This document shows, piece after piece, positions 9,428 to 19,432 of a stretch of 64,000 nt of DNA. Numbering within the stretch: the first letter of the stretch is position 1; the number at the start of each line of letters is the position of its first letter. The notes under the pieces are model-generated. The model ran no database searches, was not told the DNA's origin, and saw nothing but the letters and a program-made list of their open reading frames with translations. Source of the stretch: Sphaerimonospora sp050942215 (lineage in GTDB: Bacteria > Actinomycetota > Actinomycetes > Streptosporangiales > Streptosporangiaceae); NCBI RefSeq assembly GCF_050942215.1, contig NZ_CP192056.1:5394001-5458000 (forward strand), in the 5' to 3' direction. Made by a program: the position numbers and the translations under genes.

Positions 9428-10441
9428 CTACCCCGCGGGCCGCTTCGCACCCTGAACGTCCCTGACGAACCACTTGTCGCCCTGCTTCTCGATCATGAGC
9501 TGGTAGGCCTGCTCAAGTCCACCTGGCTGTGTCCTGGGGTCGTCAAGGGAGGGGGTCGGCGAGGTCGATCCCGTCGAGACCGCCCACACGACGACGGCGG
9601 TGACCTCCCTGCTGTTCGCCTCACCCGGCGGCACGATCACGTCCTCCAGCCGGGCGAGCGTGAACTCCCCGTCGAAGCCCTCTATCGTCACCCCGTTGGC
9701 GACATAGCGCTGCAGATCCACCTGGTTGCCCGCGGCGTACGCCTTGAAGAAGCCCTCGAGCTGGGGACGTAGCTCGGACTCGGCCGCGGAGTCGCGGTCG
9801 GGGCCGGAGACCGGGGGCAGGCCGGCCGGCGCCGCCTCGGGCAGCAGCGCGGGCCGCTCCGCCACGACGAATCCGGCGCCGTCGTAGTAGACGGGCACGG
9901 AGAGCAGCCCGCGTCTGCCGCCCGACTGGTACGTCACGGTGACGCGCGCGTTGTGCGCGTCGATCACGTCGATTCCGGCGAACTGGATCGCCCCGGCGGA
10001 CATCCGCCCATATCCGTTCCAGCCGAACTGCCTGTCGTCCTCGTCGTCGGGGAGGAACGACTTCAGCCGCTCGGCTCTCTGCTGGGGGTTGGCGGCGTCG
10101 TAGTTCAGGTAGACGGCGGCGAACTGGTTGGCGAAAGCGGACGCCTGGGTCACCGGGAATCCCATGTCACCCGGGTCACTGGTCGCGACCGTCGGATCGC
10201 CGCTCTGGCTCAGCCGCTCGAACGGGGCCCGGACGCCGTTGACGACGATCACGATGATCAGCGCCCAGAGGACGACGCGGCCGATCCAGATGAGCCAGCG
10301 GCCCCCGCCGCCGCTCCACCCGCCGCCGCGCGTGGAGGATGCGCCCCGGGTGGTCGGCACCTCCTCAGGACCCTCCGGAGGGTACGACTCCGGGTCGCCA
10401 GCGATCCGCGGATCCTGCTGGACGTCCGACCTGCGAGCCAT
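9428..10441 (-). CDS. TcpC/VirB8-like conjugation protein
   Basis: A 337-residue bitopic protein. A charged cytoplasmic N-terminus (about 1-48) leads into one membrane helix (WLIWIGRVVLWALIIVIVV) and then two extracytoplasmic NTF2-like halves: about 95-195 and about 225-335, the latter ending in IEKQGDKWFVRDVQG. This two-domain layout is that of the TcpC family (VirB8 analogues in Gram-positive conjugation systems), which anchor the channel in the envelope. ATG 10439-10441 is preferred over the adjacent GTG because the GGAGG site then has usable spacing. It is the first gene of the operon; its promoter must lie in 10442-10600. Confidence 0.8.
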   Translation of the reverse strand: MARRSDVQQDPRIAGDPESYPPEGPEEVPTTRGASSTRGGGWSGGGGRWLIWIGRVVLWALIIVIVVNGVRAPFERLSQSGDPTVATSDPGDMGFPVTQASAFANQFAAVYLNYDAANPQQRAERLKSFLPDDEDDRQFGWNGYGRMSAGAIQFAGIDVIDAHNARVTVTYQSGGRRGLLSVPVYYDGAGFVVAERPALLPEAAPAGLPPVSGPDRDSAAESELRPQLEGFFKAYAAGNQVDLQRYVANGVTIEGFDGEFTLARLEDVIVPPGEANSREVTAVVVWAVSTGSTSPTPSLDDPRTQPGGLEQAYQLMIEKQGDKWFVRDVQGAKRPAG

Positions 10442-10901
10442 CACGCCTCCGCTCGCGCCGATCCCCCCGGCTGGCGCGCTTTCGTCTTACTGTCGATCCG
10501 GTTAGCCATATTGAAGTATTCACCTTAGCGGTCCCGCCGATTCTTCCAGGTGAGCCACGCCCATGGTGCAAGCATCGCCGTGACCGAGCAAACCGGATCC
10601 GCGCCCCCATGAGACACCCTACTTGCCGCTCATCCGGGAAAAAGCGCGTTACGCCTGGCCAGCGGGGACATCGATTACCTAACCGCCACGTATTGGTTTC
10701 CTCGCAGCTCAGAGACGTATCGAATGCGACGGCACCGTTCGGGGCGTTCCGGCCCTCTCTCGCGGAGGCCCTCGCGTGGGCTTCTCCCCCGGCCGCCGCT
10801 CCCCGAGGAACACGGCCGGATTCCTCGCCGGCCATGGCCTCGGCCCCCGGAGCCACGGCCTCGGCTCCCCCACAACCCGCGGGCATTCCGCGACGCGCGG
10901 G
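10442..10901. other. Intergenic region upstream of the secretion cluster
   Basis: I see no supported gene here. Open frames on both strands are high-G+C shadows without ribosome sites. An A/T-richer stretch around 10500-10540 is the likely promoter zone for the minus-strand operon that starts at 10441, but no clear -35/-10 pair can be fixed. Confidence 0.5.
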
Positions 10902-10925
10902 AGGCCCCGCACCGAAGTGCGGGGC
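10902..10925 (-). terminator. Perfect 10-bp hairpin terminator
   Basis: GGCCCCGCAC and its exact complement flank a CGAA tetraloop. It lies 28 bases beyond the stop of the minus-strand gene at 10953-11624. There is no U-tract, as is common for actinobacterial terminators. Confidence 0.8.
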
Positions 10926-10952
10926 CACCCTGGGACAGTTCGAGGCCGTTCC

Positions 10953-11624
10953 CTAGCAGCAGGACGCGCGCCAGGACGCCTCGGCCATCCTGTGCTCGCT
11001 CTTGCGCGCCTCGCGGGCCATGCGCCGCTCGGACTTGCGCACCTCGCGGTTGATCCGCGACTTGGCCACGTTCGCGTGGTGCTGGATGCGGGACTTGGCC
11101 CGGCCGGCCTCCGCCTCGACCCGCTCCTGCGCGCGAAGCGAGATCCGCTCCGCACGCTCGAACCGCGACGGCAGGAGTTCGCTCGAGAATCGCGCGCTGC
11201 GGTACTGGAACGAGATCGGCTCACTCGCGAACCGTTCGCTGCGGATGTACTGCGGGCTCGAGAACTCGGGCTGGATGCTCACCGAGACCCTCATCGGCTG
11301 CGCGAGGACCGGCTGCGCGACCACGGGCTGCATGATCACAGGCTGGGCGATCACGGGCTGGGCGAGGACCTGCCGCGAGATGACCGGCGCCGAGACCGTG
11401 GACACTTCGGACAGCTCGGACGCCGTCGAAAGCGGCAGCGCGATCTCGGAAGCCGAGTACGACGACTCGGAGACGGAAGTCGAGTACGACGACTCGGCGA
11501 CTTCAGGACAGTCTTCCCACCCGCTGGTCGCGGCGAAGGCGGGACCGCTCAGGAGCGCGGCGCCGCCGGCCGTCAGCGTCGTGGCACAGAGGGCCAGGGC
11601 GAGTCGTCTGGATTTCCGATGCAT
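10953..11624 (-). CDS. Secreted repetitive protein of unknown function
   Basis: A 223-residue protein starting at ATG 11622-11624, seven bases behind a strong AAAGGAGGG ribosome site; a longer frame exists but lacks one. A signal peptide (basic start, LALALCATTLTAGG core, cleavage after AFA) is followed by a Ser/Glu/Tyr-rich stretch, a Pro/Val/Gln repeat (QPVIAQPVIMQPVVAQPVLA), an Arg/Ser/Phe-rich part, and a very basic, probably helical C-terminus with repeated KSxxR units ending in two cysteines. No domain is recognised. The basic tail could bind cell-wall polyanions or DNA. A perfect hairpin terminator follows. Confidence 0.75.
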   Translation of the reverse strand: MHRKSRRLALALCATTLTAGGAALLSGPAFAATSGWEDCPEVAESSYSTSVSESSYSASEIALPLSTASELSEVSTVSAPVISRQVLAQPVIAQPVIMQPVVAQPVLAQPMRVSVSIQPEFSSPQYIRSERFASEPISFQYRSARFSSELLPSRFERAERISLRAQERVEAEAGRAKSRIQHHANVAKSRINREVRKSERRMAREARKSEHRMAEASWRASCC

Positions 11625-12732
11625 GTTCCCTCCTTTGGCCCGAATCGGGCTCAGGCAGGTCAGGACGCCAGGTTTTCCTAGCTCCTGGAATGGCCGAGGA
11701 GTTTCACCCCACTCCCCCATCGCCATAACGGCGAAAATGATTGTTCGGGATAAAAGGGGGTGTTTTTCTCGGGCACCATCACACCCGAGCGGCCATATTC
11801 CGATCCTTAATCGTGCTGTCCCAGGGCGTCTAGGCCACTTGATGCAAGTGTTTCCGGTGACATCCCAGGATGTGACTTATCGGAGGTCTGTCCAAAAGAT
11901 CCTCCCGCATGCTCTTTCTGAGCTCTTGGCGGGCAGGGGAGACTGATGTTGCCGATGAGCGCCGCCGCCCGGTCGGACCTGCCGCCGGCGACGGGGCATG
12001 CCACGGCCCGCGGCGACGAGAAGCCCGGCATGGGCGGTGCAGGCACTGCCCGGCACCGGGGTTCCGCTGTAGTTGTGGATTGGGACCTGATGTCCGGATC
12101 TTGAGAGGAGACTTCCCGGACGCACAAGCAGGCGCGATCTTGGCGATCATGCGGCAGCCGAAGCCTTGACCAGAAGACCGCGCCCGCCCCGACCGCTTCC
12201 ACCTGCTGGACGCGCGGGCGCGCACAACATGTCGAGGCGATCGCCGCCGAGGTCATGGCGCGGCGCCGTCACCTCACGCCGGGAGATCCCATGAGGGTCG
12301 GCGAGAACCTGAACACGGCGCTGCTCACCCGGGAGGCCGGACCCCTACGTACGGGAGAAACAGGCATCCTGCGCCCTCCGCATCCCCGCGAGGTGAACGC
12401 GCTGGACGTACGACCTCACGGGGACGGAGCGGAAGAGCCATACCCGTCGGTAATCGGTCAGGACGGGCATCAAGACCTTTCCCCCGATGACATGGATCCA
12501 TACCAGGATGAACCCAAGGGGTCCATTGGTAGGAAACCTTCCTTATGTCAAGATCATCGTCGCCCAGCGGGTGAAGGGGGCACGACGACGTACCGATGTC
12601 GCGGACCAGGAAGAACACGGCCGTGCTGCCGCCGTCGGCCCCGAGGACGCCGGGTAATCGGCCGGGGGCGAACCAGGCGGTAAAAGCCGGACCGCCGAGC
12701 AGGATCAGCGTCGCAGGGCGAACAGCGCCGAT
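11625..12732. other. About 1.1 kb without a convincing gene
   Basis: Several frames of 60-150 codons exist on both strands, but none has a good start, consistent codon bias or a recognisable domain, and the translations are Arg/Pro-rich. The A/T-rich stretch at about 11730-11760 probably holds the promoter of the secreted protein. The remainder may be decayed coding sequence; I can name no ancestor. Confidence 0.5.
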
Positions 12733-13821
<1,089 letters not shown>

Positions 13822-13952
13822 GTAGGCCGAGTTTACGGGCCTGGGCGGGTGAGCCGGACATCAGCCGAGCGGAACCGCTTCCCCCTGTCCGGTCAAGGGC
13901 CTGTGGCGCGCCTCCCCCGCCACCAGGGCCTTGCCTGAAATCATGCCAAACC

Positions 13953-15266
13953 GTGGATGTCGTGGCTCTCTTACTGGGACTCGCCGTCGGCGCCGTCGCG
14001 GGGCTCGTGATCGGCGTGATCCTCGCGCGGGCCAGAGGCGCCCGGCAGGCGGCCGAGGCCGCGATAGGGATCGCGCAGGCGCAGGCGCGGGCGCGGGCCG
14101 CCGAGGACAAGGTCGCCTATGTGGAGAACCAGCTGTCCGAGCGGTTCCAGGCCATCTCCGCCCGCGTGCTCGACGTCAACAACCTGCGCTTCCTCGAACT
14201 CGCCGAGAACCGGCTGAACACCACCAGGGCCGAGGCCGCCGGCGATCTCGACCAGCGCAGGCAGGCGGTGGAGAACCTGGTCACACCGCTCAGGGAGACG
14301 CTCGCCAAGGTCGAGCAGCAGCTCCGGGAGAGCGAGTCCGGCACCCGGGCCGCCCGCGCCGAGCTGACCCAGCAGATGGAGTTCGTACGGCGCAGCTCCG
14401 ACGAACTCAGGGCGCAGACGGCCGCGCTCGTACGGGCCCTGCAGCGGCCGGAGGCACGCGGCCGGTGGGGCGAGCTCCAGCTTCGCCGGGTCGCGGAGAT
14501 CGCGGGCATGGCCCGGTTCTGCGACTTCGACGAACAGGTGACCGCGGCGACCGGCGAGGGGGCGATCCGCCCCGACATGGTCGTACGGCTCAGCGGTGGC
14601 AAGAACATCGTCGTCGACTCCAAGGTGTCGCTGGCCGCCTATCTGGAGGCCGCCGAAACCGACGATCCAGGTTTCGCCGCCAGGCGTCTGGACGCGCACG
14701 CCCGTCATCTGCGCGAGCACGTCGACCGGCTGGCCGCCAAGTCCTACTGGCAGGCCTTCAGCCCGACGCCCGAGTTCGTCGTGCTGTTCATCCCCGGCGA
14801 GGCGTTCCTCGCGCCGGCGCTCGAGCGTGACCCCGGGCTCCTGGAGCACGCCATGAAGAGGCGCGTCCACATCGCCACACCGACCACTCTGATCACCATG
14901 CTGCGTACCGCCCAGTACGCCTGGCGGCAGGCCGCGATCAGCGAGAACGCCAAGGCCGTCTTCGATCTCGGCAAAGAACTGTACGAGCGGCTGGGCGGAC
15001 TCGGCCGCCACGTGGAGGACCTCGGCAGAGCGCTGTCGAAGACCGTCGCGACCTACAACCGGACCGTGGGGTCGCTCGAAAGCCGGGTGCTGGTCAGCGC
15101 GCGCAAGCTGAGCGACCTCGATCTCGTGGACCTCCCGCTCGAAGCGCCGAGCCCCATCGAAGACGTCCCCAGGCCGGTGTCGATGCCCGAGCTTGAAGGT
15201 GAAGAGGAGGTAAGTCCGCCTCCTTTCCCTCGGCACAACGGTAAATTGACGCGAGACTTGTCGTAA
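13953..15266 (+). CDS. rmuC: DNA recombination protein RmuC
   Basis: A 437-residue protein from GTG 13953. An N-terminal membrane anchor (about residues 2-27) leads into an Ala/Glu/Arg-rich coiled coil (about 28-160), then the RmuC nuclease-like domain with RPEARGRWGELQLRRVAE, IRPDMVVRLSGGKNIVVDSK and SPTPEFVVLFIPGEAFL. RmuC limits inversions at short inverted repeats in E. coli. The DUF6542 gene begins 10 bases downstream, suggesting an operon. No clear ribosome site precedes the GTG. Confidence 0.93.
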   Translation: MDVVALLLGLAVGAVAGLVIGVILARARGARQAAEAAIGIAQAQARARAAEDKVAYVENQLSERFQAISARVLDVNNLRFLELAENRLNTTRAEAAGDLDQRRQAVENLVTPLRETLAKVEQQLRESESGTRAARAELTQQMEFVRRSSDELRAQTAALVRALQRPEARGRWGELQLRRVAEIAGMARFCDFDEQVTAATGEGAIRPDMVVRLSGGKNIVVDSKVSLAAYLEAAETDDPGFAARRLDAHARHLREHVDRLAAKSYWQAFSPTPEFVVLFIPGEAFLAPALERDPGLLEHAMKRRVHIATPTTLITMLRTAQYAWRQAAISENAKAVFDLGKELYERLGGLGRHVEDLGRALSKTVATYNRTVGSLESRVLVSARKLSDLDLVDLPLEAPSPIEDVPRPVSMPELEGEEEVSPPPFPRHNGKLTRDLS

Positions 15267-15276
15267 GGGGGCTCCG

Positions 15277-15837
15277 ATGGCAGGCGCCGATCGAGCAGGG
15301 CTCAAGTTGACCGCCCGGGGAGCGATCGTCCTGCTCTTTGTGATCACGCTGGTGGGTCAGGCCGTCCTGCCGAGCGGTCTCGGCTTCGTCGCCGGGTGTC
15401 TCGCGGCCGCCCTGCTGGTGCGGCCGCGCGACCTGCTGCCGCTCGTGGTCACTCCCCCGCTGGTCTTCTTCGTCGCGGCGCTGCTCGTCGAGGGCGTCGG
15501 CTCGCTCGTCTCGGGCTCCATCCCGCGGACGCTGGGCGTGGGACTGTTCACCGCGCTCTCGTCCGGCGCACCGTGGCTGTTCGCCGGGACCGCGCTGACC
15601 CTGGTCATCGCGTGGCGGCGTGGGCTGCCGGCCATCGTGCGCGAACTGCGCGGCGGCCTCGGACCCACCAGGCCGGACGCCAGGCCCGGCACGGCCGACA
15701 CCCCTGGCACGGGCGGTGCCAGGGGTGTCGGCCGTATGGGCTCCCGTCAGCGGCGCGGCCGCGCCGCGGTCTTCGACCCGGAGCCTGAGGGCTACTTCGA
15801 ACCCCGCCTGTACGGCAAGGCCGCCGACGAGCGGTGA
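15277..15837 (+). CDS. DUF6542-type membrane protein
   Basis: A 186-residue protein with an AAGGGGG ribosome site before ATG 15277. Residues about 10-115 form three or four membrane segments (GAIVLLFVITLVGQAVLPSG, a LLPLVVTPPLVFFVAALLV stretch, then an ALSSGAPWLFAGTALTLVIA segment). A hydrophilic, Pro/Gly/Arg-rich tail follows. The arrangement matches actinobacterial DUF6542 proteins usually found beside ispH and rmuC. Function unknown. The tail contains a perfect 20-bp inverted repeat at DNA level. Confidence 0.8.
   Translation: MAGADRAGLKLTARGAIVLLFVITLVGQAVLPSGLGFVAGCLAAALLVRPRDLLPLVVTPPLVFFVAALLVEGVGSLVSGSIPRTLGVGLFTALSSGAPWLFAGTALTLVIAWRRGLPAIVRELRGGLGPTRPDARPGTADTPGTGGARGVGRMGSRQRRGRAAVFDPEPEGYFEPRLYGKAADER
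15691..15735. repeat. Perfect 20-bp inverted repeat inside the DUF6542 gene
   Basis: The arms at 15691-15710 and 15716-15735 are exactly complementary and flank a 5-base loop. The whole hairpin is in frame within the hydrophilic tail (about residues 139-153). Confidence 0.95.
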
Positions 15838-15853
15838 CGGAGAAGCGCGGCGG

Positions 15854-16819
15854 CTATCCGGCGCGCAGATCCCGGCGCAGCTCGTGCGGAAGGGCGAAGC
15901 GCATGCTCTCCTTCACGGTCTCCACCTCCTGCACGTCGGCGAAGCCGAGCGTGGCCAGCTTCGCCAGCACCCCTTCGACCAGTTCCTCGGGGACCGAGGC
16001 GCCGCTGGTGACGCCGACCGTGGTCACGCCCTCCAGCCACTCTTCGCGTACGAAGGAGGCGTCGTCGACCAGGTAGGCGGCCTCGGCTCCGTAGTCCTTC
16101 GCCACCTCGACCAGGCGCTTGGAGTTCGACGAGTTCGCCGAGCCGACCACGACGACCAGCTCGGACTCCGCCGCGATCTGCTTCACGGCGGCCTGGCGGT
16201 TGGACGTGGCATAGCAGATGTCGTCGCTCGGCGGATCGATCAGGTTGGGGAAGCGCTCGCGCAGCCGGGCGACGGTCTCGGTGGTCTCGTCGACCGACAG
16301 CGTCGTCTGTGAGAGCCAGACGACCTTCTCCGGGTCGCGTACGGTGACCCCGGTCACCCCGTCGAAGCCGTCGACGAGCTGGATGTGGTCCGGCGCCTCG
16401 CCGGCGGTGCCCTCGACCTCCTCGTGCCCGTCATGGCCGATGAGCAGGATGTCGTAGTCCTTGGCCGCGAACCTCTTGGCCTCGTTGTGAACCTTGGTGA
16501 CCAGCGGGCACGTCGCGTCGATCGTCTTGAGTCGCCTCGCCGCCGCCTCCTCGTGGACGCTCGGCGCCACGCCGTGGGCGGAGAAGACCACGATCGCGCC
16601 CTCGGGGACGGCCTCTGTCTCCTCTACGAAGATCGCACCCTTCGCCTCGAGCGTCTTCACGACGTGGGTGTTGTGCACGATCTGCTTGCGTACGTAAATC
16701 GGCGCGCCGTACCGCTCCAGCGCCTTCTCGACGGTCTCCACCGCACGGTCCACGCCAGCGCAGTAGCCACGCGGTTTGGCGACGAGTACCCGGCGGGTCG
16801 TGGGGGTCTGTGCGTCCAT
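15854..16819 (-). CDS. ispH: 4-hydroxy-3-methylbut-2-enyl diphosphate reductase
   Basis: A 321-residue IspH/LytB protein that makes IPP and DMAPP in the last step of the MEP pathway. The three [4Fe-4S]-ligand cysteines are in GYCAGVDRAV, DATCPLVTKVH and DDICYATSNRQ. The catalytic-site stretch SSNSKRLVEVA and TSGASVPEELV are also present. It converges with the DUF6542 gene, leaving 16 bases between the stops. Confidence 0.97.
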   Translation of the reverse strand: MDAQTPTTRRVLVAKPRGYCAGVDRAVETVEKALERYGAPIYVRKQIVHNTHVVKTLEAKGAIFVEETEAVPEGAIVVFSAHGVAPSVHEEAAARRLKTIDATCPLVTKVHNEAKRFAAKDYDILLIGHDGHEEVEGTAGEAPDHIQLVDGFDGVTGVTVRDPEKVVWLSQTTLSVDETTETVARLRERFPNLIDPPSDDICYATSNRQAAVKQIAAESELVVVVGSANSSNSKRLVEVAKDYGAEAAYLVDDASFVREEWLEGVTTVGVTSGASVPEELVEGVLAKLATLGFADVQEVETVKESMRFALPHELRRDLRAG

Positions 16820-17031
16820 GTTCCTATGCTAGGTGGAACGCCAGCCGCCTCTTGACCCCAGGGAGTGTCCGACACGTTCCCTGGCCAGGTCGCGTTTCGG
16901 AAAACACCCCCAGCTGCGCGTGGCCCTGACGGCGCCTCGCTCGCCACCACGGCAGCCGGGTCAGCGTTTTTGAAACACTCCCGGGTCTTGGGACACTGGA
17001 TAACCGAGAGCAGATCTCCCCAGGAGCCGCT

Positions 17032-18075
17032 ATGTCCGTCCTTAAAGCCATTACCACTAAGGCCAAGGACCTACCTGTACTCGTCTTCCAGACGGCCCTT
17101 CAGGGGGCGGGAAGGGCGCTGCAGTTCGGCGACCGTGTCCGGCTCACCGTCAAGCGCCTGACCGGTGGCGAGGGCCCCGGCGGCGAGCAGTCCGCCGAGG
17201 CCCCGGCCACGACAGCACAGTCCACCACCACGGCACAGCCGGCGGCGGAGACGGCCGAGACGAGGCCGAAGCGCCCCGAGCCGGTCATCTACGCGCCCCG
17301 TCCCTCGAAGACGGAGCCCGAGGCCGAGCGGAAGACCGAGGCCGAGGAGCCCGAGAAGGCCGGGAAGACCGAGGCCGAGGACGTCAAGGAGGCCGAGAAG
17401 GCCGAGAAGCCGGCGCCCGAGCCGGTCGCACCGACCGATGTCGAAACCGAAGCGGCCGTCGAGACGCCGGCCCCGGCGGCTGAGGCCGAAGCCGCGGCGC
17501 CCGAGGCGGCTTCGGCGCCTGAGGCCGCGACCGAGGCGCCGAAACCGGTGGCTGAGACCGCGACCGACGTACCGAAACCGGCGGCTGAGGAGACCGTCAC
17601 CGAGACCACCGCCGCCCAGACCACCGCCACCCAGACCACCGCCGCCCAGACCACCGCCACCCAGACCACCGCCACCGGGACCACGGACACGGCCACGGAA
17701 CCCGCCGCCGAAAGCGCGGCTCCGGCGGAACCGGCTCGTGCCCCGCGTGAGAAGAAGGCCGCCGAGCCCGCCGAGCAGGCCGAGCCGGCTGCCACCGCCG
17801 AGCCGGTCGAGGCCACCAAGGCCACGAAGGCGACCAAGCCGGCCGCCAAGAAGACGGCCGAGCCCGCCAAGCCGGCGGAAGCGGCGGCCACCGCTTCCGA
17901 CGAGCCGATGCCGAACTACAACTCGCTGACGATCCCCTCGCTGCGTGCGCGGCTCCGCGGCAAGTCGCTGGAGCAGGTGCAGGCGCTGCTCGACTACGAG
18001 CAGGCGAACCTGAACCGGCCGGAGGTGGTCCGGCTGTTCCAGAACCGCGTTTCGAAGATCCAGTCCGGGGCGTGA
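17032..18075 (+). CDS. Lipid-droplet-associated-type protein with long Ala/Glu/Thr/Pro linker
   Basis: A 347-residue protein starting 5 bases after an AGGAG site. A short N-terminal amphipathic/hydrophobic segment (about residues 1-40, LPVLVFQTALQGAGRAL) is followed by about 240 residues of low-complexity AEAP/TTA sequence, including a tandem TTAAQTTATQ stretch encoded by near-identical 15-bp units at 17607-17670. The last 50 residues (NYNSLTIPSLRARLRGKSLE) form a conserved helical module common in actinobacterial proteins between ispH and xseA, often annotated as lipid-droplet-associated. Function is inferred only from that family label. Confidence 0.65.
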   Translation: MSVLKAITTKAKDLPVLVFQTALQGAGRALQFGDRVRLTVKRLTGGEGPGGEQSAEAPATTAQSTTTAQPAAETAETRPKRPEPVIYAPRPSKTEPEAERKTEAEEPEKAGKTEAEDVKEAEKAEKPAPEPVAPTDVETEAAVETPAPAAEAEAAAPEAASAPEAATEAPKPVAETATDVPKPAAEETVTETTAAQTTATQTTAAQTTATQTTATGTTDTATEPAAESAAPAEPARAPREKKAAEPAEQAEPAATAEPVEATKATKATKPAAKKTAEPAKPAEAAATASDEPMPNYNSLTIPSLRARLRGKSLEQVQALLDYEQANLNRPEVVRLFQNRVSKIQSGA

Positions 18076-18192
18076 CCCGCGGGTCCTCGCGCCTGACCAC
18101 CGGAATGTCGGTGTGAGTGGTTAGTGTGCGGGTGCGGACCGGCGGAGGCGCGACGCGCGCCGCCGGGCCGCACCAGCACGCGAGGAGGCAAC

Positions 18193-19398
18193 GTGAGCGC
18201 CAAGACGTCACCGGAGTCACCGCTGCCGATCCGGTCGGTCCTGCAGATGGTCGCGCAGTGGATCGGCAAGCTCGGCACGGTTTGGGTGGAGGGGCAGATC
18301 ACCGAGCTGACCGCGCGGGGCGGCACGGTGTTCCTGACCCTGCGCGACCCGGTGGCCAACGTCTCGGCCAGGATCACGTGTACGCGTGCGGTCTACGAGA
18401 CGAGCGTCCCGCGTCCGGTCGACGGCGCCCGGGTCGTCATGCACGTCAAGCCGGATTTCTGGGTCAACAAGGGGTCTTTCGCCTTCACCGCCCTGGAGAT
18501 CCGGCCGGTCGGCATCGGCGAACTGCTGGCCCGGCTCGAACGGCTGCGTCAGGTGCTGGCCGCCGAGGGCCTGTTCAACGTCGACCGCAAGCGGCGGCTG
18601 CCGTTCCTGCCGGGCACGGTGGGGTTGATCTGCGGACGCGACTCGGCGGCCGAGCGCGACGTCCTGGAGAACGCCCGGCGGCGCTGGCCCGCCGTCCGCT
18701 TCAAGGTGGAGACCGTTGCGGTGCAGGGGTCGTACGCCGTGGGAGAGGTGACCGAGGCGCTGCGCCGGCTCGACGGCGACCACGAGGTGGACGTCATCGT
18801 GATCGCGCGAGGCGGCGGCTCCCTGGAGGATCTCCTGCCGTTCTCCGACGAAGCGCTGGTGCGTGCCGTCGCGGCCTGCCGCACGCCTGTGGTCAGCGCG
18901 ATCGGCCACGAGCAGGACACCCCGCTGCTCGACCTCGTGGCCGACGTGCGGGCCTCTACGCCGACCGACGCGGCCAAGAAGGTCGTCCCGGACGTGGGCG
19001 AGCAGTTGGCGCTGGTCCGCCAGCTGAGGGACCGGGGCCGCCGGGTCGTACGCGGCTGGATCGAGCGTGAGCTCTCCTGGCTCGGCTCGGTCCGCTCGCG
19101 GCCCTCGCTCGCCGATCCGGTGCGTGAACTCGACCGCCGGGCCGAGCAGGTCGACGCGCTGCGCGACCGGTCACGACGCTGTCTGACCTCCTCGCTGGAC
19201 CGCTCGGCCGACTCTCTGGAGCACCTCCGCGCCCGCCTGGTCGCGCTGTCGCCCGCCGCCACGCTGGAGCGCGGCTACGCCATCGCACAGCGGCCCTCGG
19301 GCGAGGTCGTACGGCTGGCCGCCGACGTGAAGCCCGGTGACGAGCTCACGATCCGCTTCTCCGACGACCGCATCGGCGTCACCGCCACCCCGTCGTGA
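18193..19398 (+). CDS. xseA: Exodeoxyribonuclease VII large subunit
   Basis: A 401-residue protein from GTG 18193, preceded by GAGGAGGC; an upstream in-frame start lacks a site. It has the N-terminal OB-fold (VWVEGQITELTARGG) and the catalytic domain with GLICGRDSAAERDV, VIARGGGSLEDL and SAIGHEQDTPLLDLVAD, then the helical C-terminus. With XseB it forms the nuclease that degrades single-stranded DNA to oligonucleotides. The xseB gene is not adjacent but lies 2.3 kb downstream, past asnB and a repeat array. Confidence 0.95.
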   Translation: MSAKTSPESPLPIRSVLQMVAQWIGKLGTVWVEGQITELTARGGTVFLTLRDPVANVSARITCTRAVYETSVPRPVDGARVVMHVKPDFWVNKGSFAFTALEIRPVGIGELLARLERLRQVLAAEGLFNVDRKRRLPFLPGTVGLICGRDSAAERDVLENARRRWPAVRFKVETVAVQGSYAVGEVTEALRRLDGDHEVDVIVIARGGGSLEDLLPFSDEALVRAVAACRTPVVSAIGHEQDTPLLDLVADVRASTPTDAAKKVVPDVGEQLALVRQLRDRGRRVVRGWIERELSWLGSVRSRPSLADPVRELDRRAEQVDALRDRSRRCLTSSLDRSADSLEHLRARLVALSPAATLERGYAIAQRPSGEVVRLAADVKPGDELTIRFSDDRIGVTATPS

Positions 19399-19432
19399 CC
19401 CCCCACCCCCGGCGTGACCCCCCACCCCCGGC
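19395..19432. repeat. 19-bp tandem duplication at the xseA stop codon
   Basis: Two exact copies (19395-19413, 19414-19432) of a unit starting GTGACCCCCC. The first copy contains the TGA stop of xseA. The 53-bp-period array begins immediately after. Confidence 0.9.

Noticed and set aside
1..10441. Calling the secretion cluster an integrative conjugative element
   Set aside because: No relaxase, coupling protein, integrase or attachment repeats are visible within the window.
10339..10956. Overlapping frames on both strands upstream of the secretion cluster
   Set aside because: Low-complexity Arg/Pro/Gly translations, poor starts, and overlap with the TcpC-like gene and a terminator.
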